From Paraburkholderia kururiensis (GTDB lineage Bacteria > Pseudomonadota > Gammaproteobacteria > Burkholderiales > Burkholderiaceae): a DNA stretch of 64,000 nucleotides. The stretch covers positions 744,001-808,000 of the forward strand of contig NZ_CP139965.1 of NCBI RefSeq assembly GCF_034424375.1. The letters are read 5' to 3'. The notes under the pieces were generated by a model. The model had not been told where the DNA came from and did not search any database. It worked only from the letters and a program-made list of their open reading frames with translations. Below are positions 25,536-34,486 of this stretch, piece by piece. How positions within the stretch are numbered: the stretch's first letter is position 1; every line of letters starts with the position of its first letter. Position numbers and translations under genes: made by a program.

Positions 25536-27794
25536 ATGACCCCAGACCCATCCGTCCCGCCCGCAGGTCGTCCGGGCGCCACGGCGGAAGGAGATGACGC
25601 CCCGCTCTTCCCCGCCGTTCCCGAGCACGACTTCGCGATGCGCCGCCTCACGCTCATTGCGCTGCTTGTGGCTGCGATCGTGCTGCCTTGCATCTACGTG
25701 GCCACCATGGCCTACGACGACCTGCGCAGTCGTGAGGCCGACGCCTCCGATGCCACCGAACGCACCGCACGGGTTGCCGAAGAACACGCGATCAAGGTGT
25801 TCGACATGAACGAGACGCTCGACGCGCGCGTGGTGGACCTCGTTCAAGGGCTCGACGACGCGGGCGTGCGCTCGCGCGGCGCCTGGATTCACGAGAAGCT
25901 CAAATCGATTGGCGGCGGCTACCCGCAGGTGGCCGCAGTCTCCATCTTCGGCAAGGACGGCACGCTGCTCGCGACCAGCGCCTTCTGGCCCACGCCCGCG
26001 GTTTCCATCGCCACCCGGCCGGACTTCGTGGGCATTCGCAACGGCACGGTGCTCGATCACGTCTCGAAGATCATGCAGGGCGCCGTGCGCGGCGGGACCG
26101 TATTCAACACCGGCATTGCGCGCAGGGACGCGTCGGGCGCGTTCGACGGCATCGTCTCGGTCGCCATGCGTCCTTCCTACTTCGATACGTTCTACCGCGA
26201 GCTGCTCGGCAAATCGCCCATGACGATGAACCTCGTGCGCTCCGATGGCGCCGTGCTGGTCGGCTATCCCGCTGCCACCCATGCACGCGACGCCGTCGAC
26301 CCGCGCTCGCCGCTCGGCGAAGCGCTGGCGCGCGGCAGCACCTCCGGCGTGGTACGCATGCGTTCTCCTACGGACCACGACAGCCTGATCGTCGCGTACC
26401 GGCGCGTGGGCTCGTATCCGGTGTACGTCTCGTGCGGCTATCGGACTTCCGCTATCTGGGCGCAGTGGTACCGCCACCTGAGCGTGCTGCTGCTCTCGAT
26501 GTTCACGCCGTCCATCGCACTGTGGTGCGTGATCTGGCTTTCGCTGAAACGCCTCGCGGCCGAAGAGGAAGCCTGGGAGCGCTGGCAGGCCGAAGCCGCG
26601 ATGCGCCGCTCCATCGAATCGGCGTGGCGGCAGTCGCGCAAGATGGAGGCGCTCGGCAACCTCGTGGGCAGCGTCGCGCACGACTTCAACAACCTGCTGA
26701 TGATCATCTCGGCCAATGTGCAGATTGCGCGGCGGCGCGGCGTGCCGGGCATCGAGCACGAGCTTGCGGCCATGGAGCGCGCGTTGAAGAGCGGCCAGTC
26801 GCTCACGCGGCAACTGCTGGGCGTCGCGCGCAAGCAGCCGTTGCACAGCGAGACGATCGCCGTGGCGCGCTGGCTGCCGGCGTGCCGCCAGCTGCTGAAG
26901 GCGTCGCTTGGCGCGAAGGCGTCGCTCGTGATGGACATCGAAGAGAACGTCTGGCCCATGGAGGTCGACGTCGCCGAACTCGAACTCGCGCTCATCAACA
27001 TCGCCGTGAACGCGCGCGATGCCATGCCGAACGGCGGCCGCCTCACGGTGCGGGCACGCAACATCAGTTTCCGGCCCGGCGAGGGCTTTCCGCTCGCGGG
27101 CGACTTCGTGCAGCTTTCATTGGAGGACACGGGCGTCGGCATGCCGCCGGAGGTGCTCTCGCGTGCCTTCGAACCGCTCTTCACCACCAAGCCCAAAGGC
27201 ATGGGAACGGGGCTCGGACTGCCGCAGGTATTCGCCTTCTGCGAACGGTCGGGCGGCCTCGCGGCCATCGACAGCGCCATCGGCGCGGGAACGTCCGTGC
27301 ACCTTTATCTGCCGCGCGCCTCGGGCCTGCCGCACATCGAGCGGCCCGCCGAGCCGGGCGTGGAAGAAGCCGCGGCGCACGGCCTGCGCGTGCTGCTCGT
27401 GGAAGACAACGAGGAAGTGGCGGCCGGCACCGAAGCGCTGCTGCAAATGATGGGTCACCACGTGCAATGCGCGCGTCAGGCCGACGAGGCCATGAAGCTG
27501 ATCGACGAAGCCGAGGCCAACGCGGTCAGAACGGGCGGGCACCTGCCCTTCGATCTGCTGATCTCGGACATCCACATGCCCGGCACGATGAACGGCATCG
27601 ACCTGGCCGAAGCCGTGCAGCAGCGCGCGCTGAAGCTGCCGGTGATCCTCGTGACCGGTTACGCCGAAGAACTGGACCGGGCCCGCCACGTGGATGCGCA
27701 CGTGCTCGCGAAGCCATTCGATATCGCCCTGCTCGAGAAGATGCTGCGCGACATTCAGCGCGAGTTGCCGTCGCACACGCACCTGGCGAATTGA
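25536..27794 (+). CDS. hybrid sensor histidine kinase with periplasmic dCache-like domain
   Basis: A 752-residue membrane kinase. TM1 is at about 33-53. A periplasmic Cache-type sensor (about 60-290) contains VAAVSIFGKDGTLLATS. TM2 is at about 312-332, then a HisKA domain with His382 in SVAHDFNNLL, the HATPase domain (NIAVNARDAMPNGG, DTGVGM, GTGLGLPQV), and a C-terminal receiver with phospho-acceptor Asp678 in LLISDIHMPG. The HDFNN phospho-box puts it in the HPK4 group. The start at 25536 is the first with a plausible N-terminus. No cognate response regulator is adjacent, so it may feed the neighbouring CheY protein. Confidence 0.88.
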   Translation: MTPDPSVPPAGRPGATAEGDDAPLFPAVPEHDFAMRRLTLIALLVAAIVLPCIYVATMAYDDLRSREADASDATERTARVAEEHAIKVFDMNETLDARVVDLVQGLDDAGVRSRGAWIHEKLKSIGGGYPQVAAVSIFGKDGTLLATSAFWPTPAVSIATRPDFVGIRNGTVLDHVSKIMQGAVRGGTVFNTGIARRDASGAFDGIVSVAMRPSYFDTFYRELLGKSPMTMNLVRSDGAVLVGYPAATHARDAVDPRSPLGEALARGSTSGVVRMRSPTDHDSLIVAYRRVGSYPVYVSCGYRTSAIWAQWYRHLSVLLLSMFTPSIALWCVIWLSLKRLAAEEEAWERWQAEAAMRRSIESAWRQSRKMEALGNLVGSVAHDFNNLLMIISANVQIARRRGVPGIEHELAAMERALKSGQSLTRQLLGVARKQPLHSETIAVARWLPACRQLLKASLGAKASLVMDIEENVWPMEVDVAELELALINIAVNARDAMPNGGRLTVRARNISFRPGEGFPLAGDFVQLSLEDTGVGMPPEVLSRAFEPLFTTKPKGMGTGLGLPQVFAFCERSGGLAAIDSAIGAGTSVHLYLPRASGLPHIERPAEPGVEEAAAHGLRVLLVEDNEEVAAGTEALLQMMGHHVQCARQADEAMKLIDEAEANAVRTGGHLPFDLLISDIHMPGTMNGIDLAEAVQQRALKLPVILVTGYAEELDRARHVDAHVLAKPFDIALLEKMLRDIQRELPSHTHLAN

Positions 27795-28058
27795 CATGCC
27801 GGCCGGCGTTGCAGCTGGACATGGCGCGCGCTGCGCTTGTAAAAACGCGCAGCATCGGCGGCGGTCGTGGGAAATTTTTCACGCCGCGAAGATGGCGGCG
27901 CGAGCGGGCCGCGCGCATTCCACGCGAATGAGGCGCCCGTCGCGCAATTCATGAAAGGCGGCACATCGGTTGCATATCCTTTTCTGTGAGCGCGTTCTGC
28001 CGATATGACGAGGCAGCGGCGCGCCGCCCGTCCATGACGCCATGCCGAGGAGAAAACG

Positions 28059-29135
28059 ATGCGACACACCGTGACAAGCCTGTTCCAGACGTTCGGCGAA
28101 GCCGAAGCGGCGCGCAACGCGCTGCTGCAGGCGGGCTTCGCGGCAACGGACATCGGCCTGCGCGGCCCCGCCGCAGGCGATACGGAAGGCATCGGCGTAG
28201 CAGGTGAAGGCGGCCTGCTCGCCAACATCGAGCGGTTCGTGGCGAGCCTGTTCGCCACCAGCGCCCAACGCTACGACGGCGGCGACCACCCCGAGCAACC
28301 CGAAGCGGTGCGCGAGGCGCTGCGGCGAGGCGCCGTACTGGTTCGTGTCGACACGGACAGCGACGCGCAGGCGCAACTCGCGGCCCAGACGCTAGCCGGG
28401 CTCGGCGCGTTGGAAGTCGTGGAGCGTCCGCCGGGCTGGGACGAGCGAACGAGCCGCGCCACGGACCCCGCCTCCGTGCGCGAGCACTCGGTGCTCGACG
28501 AGCTGGGTCTGCGTCCGGCGGTGGTACCGCGCCGGCAGCCGGCGTCCGCCATGCCGGCGCAGGACGAAGTTGCGCCGGCCACGCCGCCGCGGTCACGGCA
28601 TTCCCCTACCGAAGAAGCAGCCGCTGACGTGCCGCCCGAAACCAGCGTGCGGATGAGCAACGACGCGGCGGCTACCGCTATCGCGTCGGCGAGCGCGCCG
28701 GGATGCGGCGCCGTCTTCACGCCCGAATCCGGCGCCGCCGCGCCCACGGGTGAATCGCTGGGCAGCCCGCAGCCAGCCCACGAAGAGGAGCCGCCGGCGG
28801 GGTACGAAGCCGCGCCGCCGCCGGGCATGCGCGCAGCGCCGCCAAAGGCTGCTCCGTCCATACCGGACGAGTACGTCGAATACGAGGAAGACTTTCGCGG
28901 CCACCACGCGGGCCAGCCGGAGCGCCAAAGCCAGCCGTTCGAGGACTTCGAGAGCGCGTACCGCTATGGCGTGATGATCGCCCGCGACGTCAGGTACGTC
29001 GGGCGGTCATGGGAGGAAATCGAACCCGATGCGCGGCACGGCTGGGAAACGACGTTCCCCGCCGACGCCTGGGACAAGATCCGCAGCGCAGTACGGCATG
29101 GATGGGAGCGTGCTGGGGAGAATCGAGCGGTTTGA
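28059..29135 (+). CDS. hypothetical protein with YflT-like N-terminus and conserved C-terminal domain
   Basis: A 358-residue protein in three parts. Residues 1-125 (TVTSLFQTFGEAEAARNALL, then GLLANIERFVASLF) resemble the general-stress YflT/YsnF N-terminal domain. Residues 125-280 are a low-complexity Pro/Ala/Glu linker. Residues 290-350 contain FEDFESAYRYGVMIA and DARHGWETTFPADAWDKI, a short acidic domain with aromatic repeats. The start is preceded by GAGGAGAAAACG, a good ribosome site. The function is unknown; a stress or envelope role is only a guess. Confidence 0.75.
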   Translation: MRHTVTSLFQTFGEAEAARNALLQAGFAATDIGLRGPAAGDTEGIGVAGEGGLLANIERFVASLFATSAQRYDGGDHPEQPEAVREALRRGAVLVRVDTDSDAQAQLAAQTLAGLGALEVVERPPGWDERTSRATDPASVREHSVLDELGLRPAVVPRRQPASAMPAQDEVAPATPPRSRHSPTEEAAADVPPETSVRMSNDAAATAIASASAPGCGAVFTPESGAAAPTGESLGSPQPAHEEEPPAGYEAAPPPGMRAAPPKAAPSIPDEYVEYEEDFRGHHAGQPERQSQPFEDFESAYRYGVMIARDVRYVGRSWEEIEPDARHGWETTFPADAWDKIRSAVRHGWERAGENRAV

Positions 29136-29211
29136 TCGGAGCGAAACACGCGTCCGGACGCCGGAGCCAGCGCGATGGGCCGGCCCCGGCGCTCACCGTG
29201 GGCCTTGGCCC

Positions 29212-29766
29212 TCAATCGCGGCGCAGACGCGTCGCCCAGGCCACGTAGCGGTCGACGAACCCTTGCAGGAACTTGCGGGTGTCGTCGTTGAGGATGTTCC
29301 CGTTGGCGTCGATCCGACTTGCGTCGTGTTTGATGAACATCTCGGGCTGACCAAGTAGCGCCACGTCCAGATAGGAAAGCACGTTACGCAGATGCTGCTG
29401 CGCGAGCGCCGTGCCGGTGGCCCCGGGCGACGTGCCCAGCACCGCGCCGGGCTTGCCCGCCCACGAGTTCTTGCCCCACGGGCGCGAACCCCAGTCGATG
29501 GCGTTTTTGAGCACGCCCGGGATCGACCGGTTGTACTCGGGCGTCACGAACAGCAGCGCGTCGGCGGCCTCGATGCGCGCCTTGAACTGGCGCGCGGGCT
29601 CCGGTAGATCGGCGTCGTAGTCCTGGCTGTAAAGCGGCAAGGCACCGATGTCGACGAATTCGGCGGTGAAGCCTTGAGGCAGAAGCGAGGTGACGGCGCG
29701 CGCCAGCTGGCGATTGATCGAGTCCTGACGAAGGCTACCCACCAGCACTGCAATGTGACAAGCCAT
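29212..29766 (-). CDS. NAD(P)H-dependent FMN reductase (ChrR/YieF type)
   Basis: A flavodoxin-like FMN reductase of 184 residues, probably reducing quinones, chromate or azo compounds. The phosphate-binding loop is GSLRQDSINRQLA, and the flavin-contacting segment is FVTPEYNRSIPGVLKNAIDW. The region PGAVLGTSPGATGTALAQQH is also typical. A strong GGGGGGAT ribosome site precedes the ATG. It is monocistronic. The physiological substrate cannot be told from sequence. Confidence 0.9.
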   Translation of the reverse strand: MACHIAVLVGSLRQDSINRQLARAVTSLLPQGFTAEFVDIGALPLYSQDYDADLPEPARQFKARIEAADALLFVTPEYNRSIPGVLKNAIDWGSRPWGKNSWAGKPGAVLGTSPGATGTALAQQHLRNVLSYLDVALLGQPEMFIKHDASRIDANGNILNDDTRKFLQGFVDRYVAWATRLRRD

Positions 29767-29904
29767 GTTGAGATCCCCCCGAATGGTCCCGCCGGACGGG
29801 ACAGATGGCGACGTGAACCTCTCTCAATCATAGGCGGTGAGGCGGGGTGCGTCTTTCTGGCATGGCGCTCTGGCCGCGCCGGCCCGCAGGATTTGCCTGG
29901 TGCC

Positions 29905-29965
29905 GGTGGATAACCTGGCATGGCGGAAAGATATTCACAGTTTCGCTGAATAACTTTGTGGACAA
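29905..29965. promoter_or_regulatory. cluster of near-consensus DnaA boxes
   Basis: Four sequences close to the DnaA box TTATCCACA fall within 61 bases: TTATCCACC (29905-29913, minus), ATATTCACA (29931-29939, plus), TTATTCAGC (29945-29953, minus) and TTGTCCACA (29957-29965, minus). None is perfect, but three match 8 of 9 positions. They lie in the 416-base gap between the FMN reductase gene and a small plus-strand gene. The rest of that gap shows nothing clear. Confidence 0.4.
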
Positions 29966-30182
29966 GTTTGGCCAGGGGCTTGTGCTATGGGGGTTTACGT
30001 CGGCTTTTTGGGCGAGGGGCCAGGTGCGGTTCGGCAAGAGGCGCCAATCGGGGCTATGAGGTGCCGATGTCCTCGGAACGCGGCTTGCGGATCGTCTGTG
30101 CTGCTGCTCTTCAGCCCGCGCCTCGTCCCATGTGGCGAACGAGGCGGCCGAGGCACAGCGCCCAACCGATGGAGGACCCACG

Positions 30183-30401
30183 ATGACTTCCGAATCACCC
30201 CGGCATTACGCCGGTAAATCGCAGGATGAAAGGCTGGCGGCCCGCAAACATCAGAAGCAGAAATCGCAGGAGCAAGCCGGAGGGGAAATGGCCGTGGAGG
30301 GCACTGAGGCCGACGCCGAACACAGCTGTGGTGAACTGTCCGAGCGCGGCAAAGAGGTGTGGCAGCGGGGTAACGGCATGGACGGCGGCGGCTTGACCTA
30401 G
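30183..30401 (+). CDS. small hydrophilic protein (72 aa)
   Basis: A 72-residue, highly charged protein beginning MTSESPRHYAGKSQDERLA and ending in a Gly-rich tail. A GGAGGA ribosome site sits seven bases before the ATG, which fixes the start. No domain is recognised; small Lys/Glu/Gln-rich proteins of this kind are often stress-induced in Burkholderia. Codon use fits the genome. Confidence 0.65.
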   Translation: MTSESPRHYAGKSQDERLAARKHQKQKSQEQAGGEMAVEGTEADAEHSCGELSERGKEVWQRGNGMDGGGLT

Positions 30402-30466
30402 CATCCGCCGACGCCTGCCGGTCGGGATGGCCATCGATGGGTCATCCCCTGCCGGAGGCGACCAGC

Positions 30467-30619
30467 TTACTGTCCGAAGAACACGTTGCAGTACGAGGCG
30501 GGGCCCTGGCACGTCGACGCGTTGTTCTGGCTGGCGGCTTGAGTGGCCGCATGGGCTGCGCCCGTCGCGGTGGCGAGCAAGGCGGCCGACGAGACGATGG
30601 CGAGAAGAATGCGTTTCAT
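30467..30619 (-). CDS. small secreted protein (50 aa)
   Basis: A 50-residue protein. It starts MKRILLAIVSSAALLATATG, a textbook signal peptide with likely cleavage at AHA-A near residue 24. The mature part of about 26 residues contains two cysteines eight apart (STCQGPASYCNVFFGQ), which could form a disulfide. A CAGGAG ribosome site lies seven bases upstream. It converges on the 72-residue gene to its left. The function is unknown. Confidence 0.75.
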   Translation of the reverse strand: MKRILLAIVSSAALLATATGAAHAATQAASQNNASTCQGPASYCNVFFGQ

Positions 30620-31336
30620 GGTGTCGCTCCTGAGGGTGGTCGATCGACGTTGATCGGTGGCTGGAGAATAGCGACGGAGCGTTCACCTAAAAACAGGCTC
30701 GCGGAAAAGACATTTTCTTGATAATTGCAACAGTGTGCGTCGGGAGTCAGGGCGCTGTTTCCCTGTGCTGGGCATTGTTTGATTTCGCGCCGCTCGGGCG
30801 GGGCCTAGAGGGCCTACAGGCAATGGGTTTCGCGCTTTTCTGCTGCGGAATGGAGGAACGGTGACAGAGATGAGCACCGGCTTCGGGGCCCCTACCGTTT
30901 CAGAAACTGCAACGATGTATTTCCTCGGCTGTAAGTACCCCAAGCCGTGCCTCTGTCATTTGGACGCTTCCGCGCCGACATAGTCCTGAGGAACTGCGTC
31001 CATGCGGGCGGGCTACATAAACATAAGGTGCGGAATGTGAGAGAAAATGCGCTCCGGGTCCGACGTGCCATAGCGCCAGATCGTCCTGCTATACGCGGCA
31101 TGGCATTGTCGGAGCGCGTCTCGCGGCACAAAGCAGGCGACAGTCGGCGCGTCGGTTCGCCGTGCCGGCCGACATTCGCCAACCACGCTCCTCGACATGA
31201 CCACGCATCCGATGCTTCGCCTCTTGCCGTCTGCACTACGCGGAAGCGTCCTTGGCAGCCCGCTTCGGCCGGACGCTCGCGCTCGCCGTTGGACCGCCTT
31301 GGCGCGGCAAGCGGCGCGCGACATTGGGCACCTCGC
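30620..31336. other. 717-bp region with no firm gene, upstream of the ECF sigma gene
   Basis: This stretch contains no convincing domain-bearing frame. The plus-strand frame leading into the sigma factor is open for most of its length but is Arg-rich and unconserved-looking. It probably holds the promoter of the sigma operon and of the small secreted gene on the other strand. A possible 47-codon reading frame at its end is listed separately. Confidence 0.4.
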
Positions 31337-31340
31337 ATGA
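31197..31340 (+). CDS. possible small leader ORF overlapping the sigma gene start
   Basis: A 47-codon frame starting MTTHPMLRLLPSALRGSVLG and ending RQAARDIGHLA overlaps the ECF sigma ATG as ATGA, which would allow coupled translation. There is no good ribosome site before it and no recognised homology, so it may be chance. Confidence 0.25.
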   Translation: MTTHPMLRLLPSALRGSVLGSPLRPDARARRWTALARQAARDIGHLA

Positions 31341-31948
31341 GCACCGTTGCGGCCCGGCCGGCGCCGGACGATCCGGTCTACCTCGCTCAGTTGAGGCGCG
31401 ACCTGCTTCGCTTTGCCCGCTTGCAGTTGCGGGACGCAGCGGCGGCCGAAGACGCCGTCCAGGAAGCACTGACCGCCGCCTGGATGCACGCGGACCGGTT
31501 CTCCGCGCAGTCCGAGCACAAGACGTGGGTCTTCGGCATCCTCCGCCATAAGTTGGTGGATACGTTGCGCATACGGCAGCGCACAGTGAACATCTCGTCG
31601 CTCGAAGGCGAACTGGACGACGATGCCCTTCTCGATCGCGAGCTCTTCAAGGACAACGGACACTGGACAGCGTATGCGAAACCACGTCCGTGGCCGACGC
31701 CGGAGATCGTGCTGCAACAGCAGCAGTTCTGGCAGCTTTTCGAGATGTGCCTCGATCATTTGCCCGAACACATTGGACGCGTCTTCATGATGCGAGAGTT
31801 TCTCGACCTCGAAATCGCCGAGATCTGCGCCGAACTGGAGCTGACCGCCAACCACTGCAGCGTGCTGATCTATCGCGCGCGGCTGCGCTTGCGGACGTGC
31901 CTGACCGAAAAGGGTCTTTCAGGCGAGGACGCGCATGGGCAAGTGTAA
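31337..31948 (+). CDS. ECF-family RNA polymerase sigma factor
   Basis: A 203-residue ECF sigma factor. Region 2 covers about 15-80 (DLLRFARLQLRDAAAAEDAV and HKTWVFGILRHKLVDTLR). Region 4 covers about 125-185 (CLDHLPEHIGRVFMMREFLD and LELTANHCSVLIYRARLRLR). The ATG at 31337 gives a normal N-terminus. A small zinc-finger anti-sigma gene overlaps its end by 14 bases, so the pair is co-expressed and probably autoregulated. The signal and regulon are unknown. Confidence 0.9.
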   Translation: MSTVAARPAPDDPVYLAQLRRDLLRFARLQLRDAAAAEDAVQEALTAAWMHADRFSAQSEHKTWVFGILRHKLVDTLRIRQRTVNISSLEGELDDDALLDRELFKDNGHWTAYAKPRPWPTPEIVLQQQQFWQLFEMCLDHLPEHIGRVFMMREFLDLEIAEICAELELTANHCSVLIYRARLRLRTCLTEKGLSGEDAHGQV

Positions 31949-32138
31949 GAACATCACGCGACTACTTTCGGACGCGCTCGACAGGCGGCTCACCGCGAGC
32001 GAATGGCTCGCCGTCCGCGTGCACCTGCCCACGTGCAGCGGATGCCGCAACTATCGGCTGCACATTGCGCTGCTTCGTGCGGCGGCGCATGAAGTGAGCG
32101 GCATCTCGGACAACGAGTCCGCCGCACGCGAAGAGTAA
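31935..32138 (+). CDS. small zinc-finger anti-sigma factor
   Basis: A 67-residue soluble protein with the anti-sigma zinc-binding pattern HxxxCxxC: VHLPTCSGCRNY, with an upstream His/Cys region CKNITRLLSDALDRRLT. It has no membrane segment, so it acts in the cytoplasm by binding the sigma factor. It overlaps the ECF sigma gene by 14 bases. Zinc or redox sensing is plausible from the motif but unproven. Confidence 0.82.
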   Translation: MGKCKNITRLLSDALDRRLTASEWLAVRVHLPTCSGCRNYRLHIALLRAAAHEVSGISDNESAAREE

Positions 32139-32141
32139 CGA

Positions 32142-32432
32142 TCAGCGCTGCGACGGCGGTTTCGCTGCGTAGTCTTGAAGATAGCGCGCGTGCGAGGCGA
32201 AATCGACGGACGCATCGCGACGCTCGGTACTTGCCGGGTACTTCATGAGCATCGCCCTCGGACGGACGGGCCGATGTTCGAAGCCGCCGCCGCAGTTCGG
32301 GCAGACATTTCGCAGCATCGTGGTCGCACACGCTTCGCAGAAGGTGCATTCGAAGCTGCAAATCATCGCATCGGGCGCGTCGGGCGGCAGAGCCTTGCCG
32401 CATGCTTCGCAGGACGGTCGGAGTTCGAGCAT
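32142..32432 (-). CDS. DUF1272 domain protein
   Basis: A 96-residue protein whose first 57 residues match DUF1272: MLELRPSCEACGKALPPDA, then CSFECTFCEACATTML and CPNCGGGFEHRPVRP. Seven cysteines in CxxC-like pairs indicate a zinc-binding fold. The rest is a short charged tail. No biochemical role is known. It converges on the anti-sigma gene with only three bases between the stops. The ATG at 32432 fits the family start. Confidence 0.85.
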   Translation of the reverse strand: MLELRPSCEACGKALPPDAPDAMICSFECTFCEACATTMLRNVCPNCGGGFEHRPVRPRAMLMKYPASTERRDASVDFASHARYLQDYAAKPPSQR

Positions 32433-32727
32433 GGCGATTTTCCAGGTGGAGGAAGCACTCGTGCGATCCAGTCTCGGGCACGAACGCCGCGTAACAGCTG
32501 TGCCGGTACTCGCGTCGAGAGACGGCTGCGTTGCTGGCCAATCGAGGAATCGACGCGGTTTTCTGGTGCGATCCCCTGGCTCAATCAAGCTTCGCCGTCG
32601 TCTTGTCTTGCCTCGTACCGGTGAGCGAGTCTCGAAGTGTAGCGACCGCCTCTTCCGCACCTCCGCCATTTCGGCCTCGAATCCCGCCAGCGTCGGCGCT
32701 CGGATAACAACGCCGATGAAAGCGCAC

Positions 32728-33087
32728 TCAGTCGAAAAGCGCGTTGACGTTTTCCGGCGGACGTCCAATCACAGCCTTCCCATTGCGAACGACGATGGGC
32801 CGCTGCAGCAACACAGGATGTTTTGCGAGCGCGTCGTACAACTCGTCGTCGGTCACGCCTTCCCGGCCTAGATTCAGGGCTTCGTACTCGGCCTCGGACG
32901 TGCGCACCATGTCGCGCGCCGGGCAGCCGAGCAAGCGGTTCAGTTCCTTCAACTGAACGACCGACAGCGGCTGTTTCAGATATTCGATAACTTCGACTTT
33001 TTCGTGCGCGGTGTCGCCAAGGCCTGCGATGAGTTCACAAGCGCCACGAGATTTCGAGCACCGCGGGTTGTGGTAAATCGTGATCAT
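32728..33087 (-). CDS. arsC: arsenate reductase (glutaredoxin type)
   Basis: A thioredoxin-fold arsenate reductase of the ArsC family that reduces arsenate to arsenite with glutathione and glutaredoxin. The active Cys10 lies in NPRCSKSRGA. The conserved arginines are in LLGCPARDMVR and LLQRPIVVRNGKAVIGRPPE. Length is 119 residues. No other ars genes are adjacent, so it may be a general thiol-dependent reductase of the same family. The 295-base gap to DUF1272 shows nothing clear. Confidence 0.9.
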   Translation of the reverse strand: MITIYHNPRCSKSRGACELIAGLGDTAHEKVEVIEYLKQPLSVVQLKELNRLLGCPARDMVRTSEAEYEALNLGREGVTDDELYDALAKHPVLLQRPIVVRNGKAVIGRPPENVNALFD

Positions 33088-34053
33088 GGGTCAATTGATG
33101 TCGAGGTAAGTGGATGGTGCGCGAGCGGGTGGTCTGCGGTCTGCCTGGTTTGGCGCCGGCGGTTAATCGACTATCGGGCCGCGACTCGGACACTGTGTTG
33201 TTTTGGGCGATCAGACAAACGAGGTTAGGCCGTTGATGCGTCGCTTCCGCGTGTTACCCCGATGGAGAACGCGATCCGTGTTTTCACTGCGCGCCGGGTG
33301 CGCCCCGCGCGGCGATGGAATTTTAGCTTGCTACCCGGCGATCAACGTCGGCGCTCGTTGCTTCATTCGAGGCTGGCAATGACGAAGCAACAAAGGCTGA
33401 AAGCTCTGGCTTTGTTGATATGCGCGAGGCAGGCGTTCACTGCGTAGCGACTGCTCTTCGTCTTCTTGCAGTTCGATTTATTTGTCCAGTTTTATTTCTT
33501 CTCATTAGACGGATAAGTCCCCAGCCCGCATGACGACAAAGCGCGGCTGAACTGACCGGACGAAACGCGAGGGCATTGCCGCTCGTGGTCTTGCTGTCGG
33601 CGCCGCGATTGCCATTGATGTCCTAGATACGTTTCGCTTTGACGCGCCGACTAGTTTCCCTCCGGGAAGGAAGAACAGACCTCCGCGGTGTTTTGGCCAT
33701 GTCGCTCCGAGGGCTTCTGACGGTGCGGCACTGAAACCCCGATGCGGCTGAGATGGCGCCAAGAAGGCTGAGCGCGCGACATACGACGCACCGCAAGGCG
33801 GATGTTGTCCGCGAAATGAAGGAAAAGGCCGGACGAGGGAGATGACTGATCTGACCTGGCGTTCCTAGACGTTGGGATCAAGCGCGTTGGTTGGTACCGA
33901 GCGCGCCGCACGAGGCCGTCCGGGGCGCCGCGGCCATCGGGCTGAAGCCCTCAGAGATGCGTGACGTCGCCACATCCCGAACCTCGTCGCGTACTACGGC
34001 CTCGAGCGAATTGTGACCATCCACGGATGCCACGCGCGCATACCAGCCCCTCG

Positions 34054-34069
34054 GTTTATGCGCATAAAG
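34054..34069. promoter_or_regulatory. parS-like centromere site 1
   Basis: GTTTATGCGCATAAAG matches the Burkholderia chromosome-2 parS palindrome GTTTATGCGCATAAAC at 15 of 16 positions. It lies 433 bases before parA. Confidence 0.75.
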
Positions 34070-34370
34070 CGTGTCCGCCGGACGTAGCTGGCAACACGCC
34101 CGGGAGAGCTTCGCACCACACACGTATGGTTCAACGGAGCTCAATAATCGCCTCGCCGCAACACCTTAGTGGGGCTTCACATATGGAGCCGTCGCTTCGC
34201 GGAACAGCACGATGCCCTAATGCCGCTCCGAGCTCAGACTTCATTGGCGAAGACGTACTCGCATCACACGTGAGTCCATTCCGGGAAGACGATCGGCGAA
34301 CCATCGCATAGAAACTCTCGCCGTACACGCATCTACTCATCGGCGACAGCACGAAGCCGCGCGCCTCCGC

Positions 34371-34386
34371 GTTTATGCGCATAAAC
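34371..34386. promoter_or_regulatory. parS centromere site 2 (perfect)
   Basis: GTTTATGCGCATAAAC is a perfect 16-base palindrome, identical to the chromosome-2 parS reported for Burkholderia cenocepacia. It lies about 45 bases upstream of the parA -35 box. Confidence 0.85.
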
Positions 34387-34431
34387 CCCTCGTCCGAATG
34401 GCCAATCGGTGGTTTCTCCACGACAAAGTCA

Positions 34432-34459
34432 TTGAAAATAAACTTCTTCAAGGTAAAAT
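34432..34459 (+). promoter_or_regulatory. parA promoter
   Basis: TTGAAA (34432-34437) and TAAAAT (34454-34459) are separated by 16 bases and lie 28 bases before the parA start. This is one of the best sigma-70-like promoters in the window. Confidence 0.55.
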
Positions 34460-34486
34460 TCACCGGCATCGAAACGGAGGTAACAA

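Larger units (their letters stand above)
33088..34486. other. 1.4-kb gene-poor region upstream of parA
   Basis: No convincing gene was found here. Short open frames exist on both strands, but none shows a domain, a ribosome site or codon use like the neighbours. The GC content is lower than in the flanking genes. It contains two parS-type palindromes and the parA promoter, so it is best seen as part of the replicon's partition and control region, possibly with decayed remnants. Confidence 0.5.

Noticed and set aside
33878..34144. 88-codon open frame on the minus strand upstream of parA
   Set aside because: No recognisable domain, no good ribosome site, and it crosses a parS palindrome.
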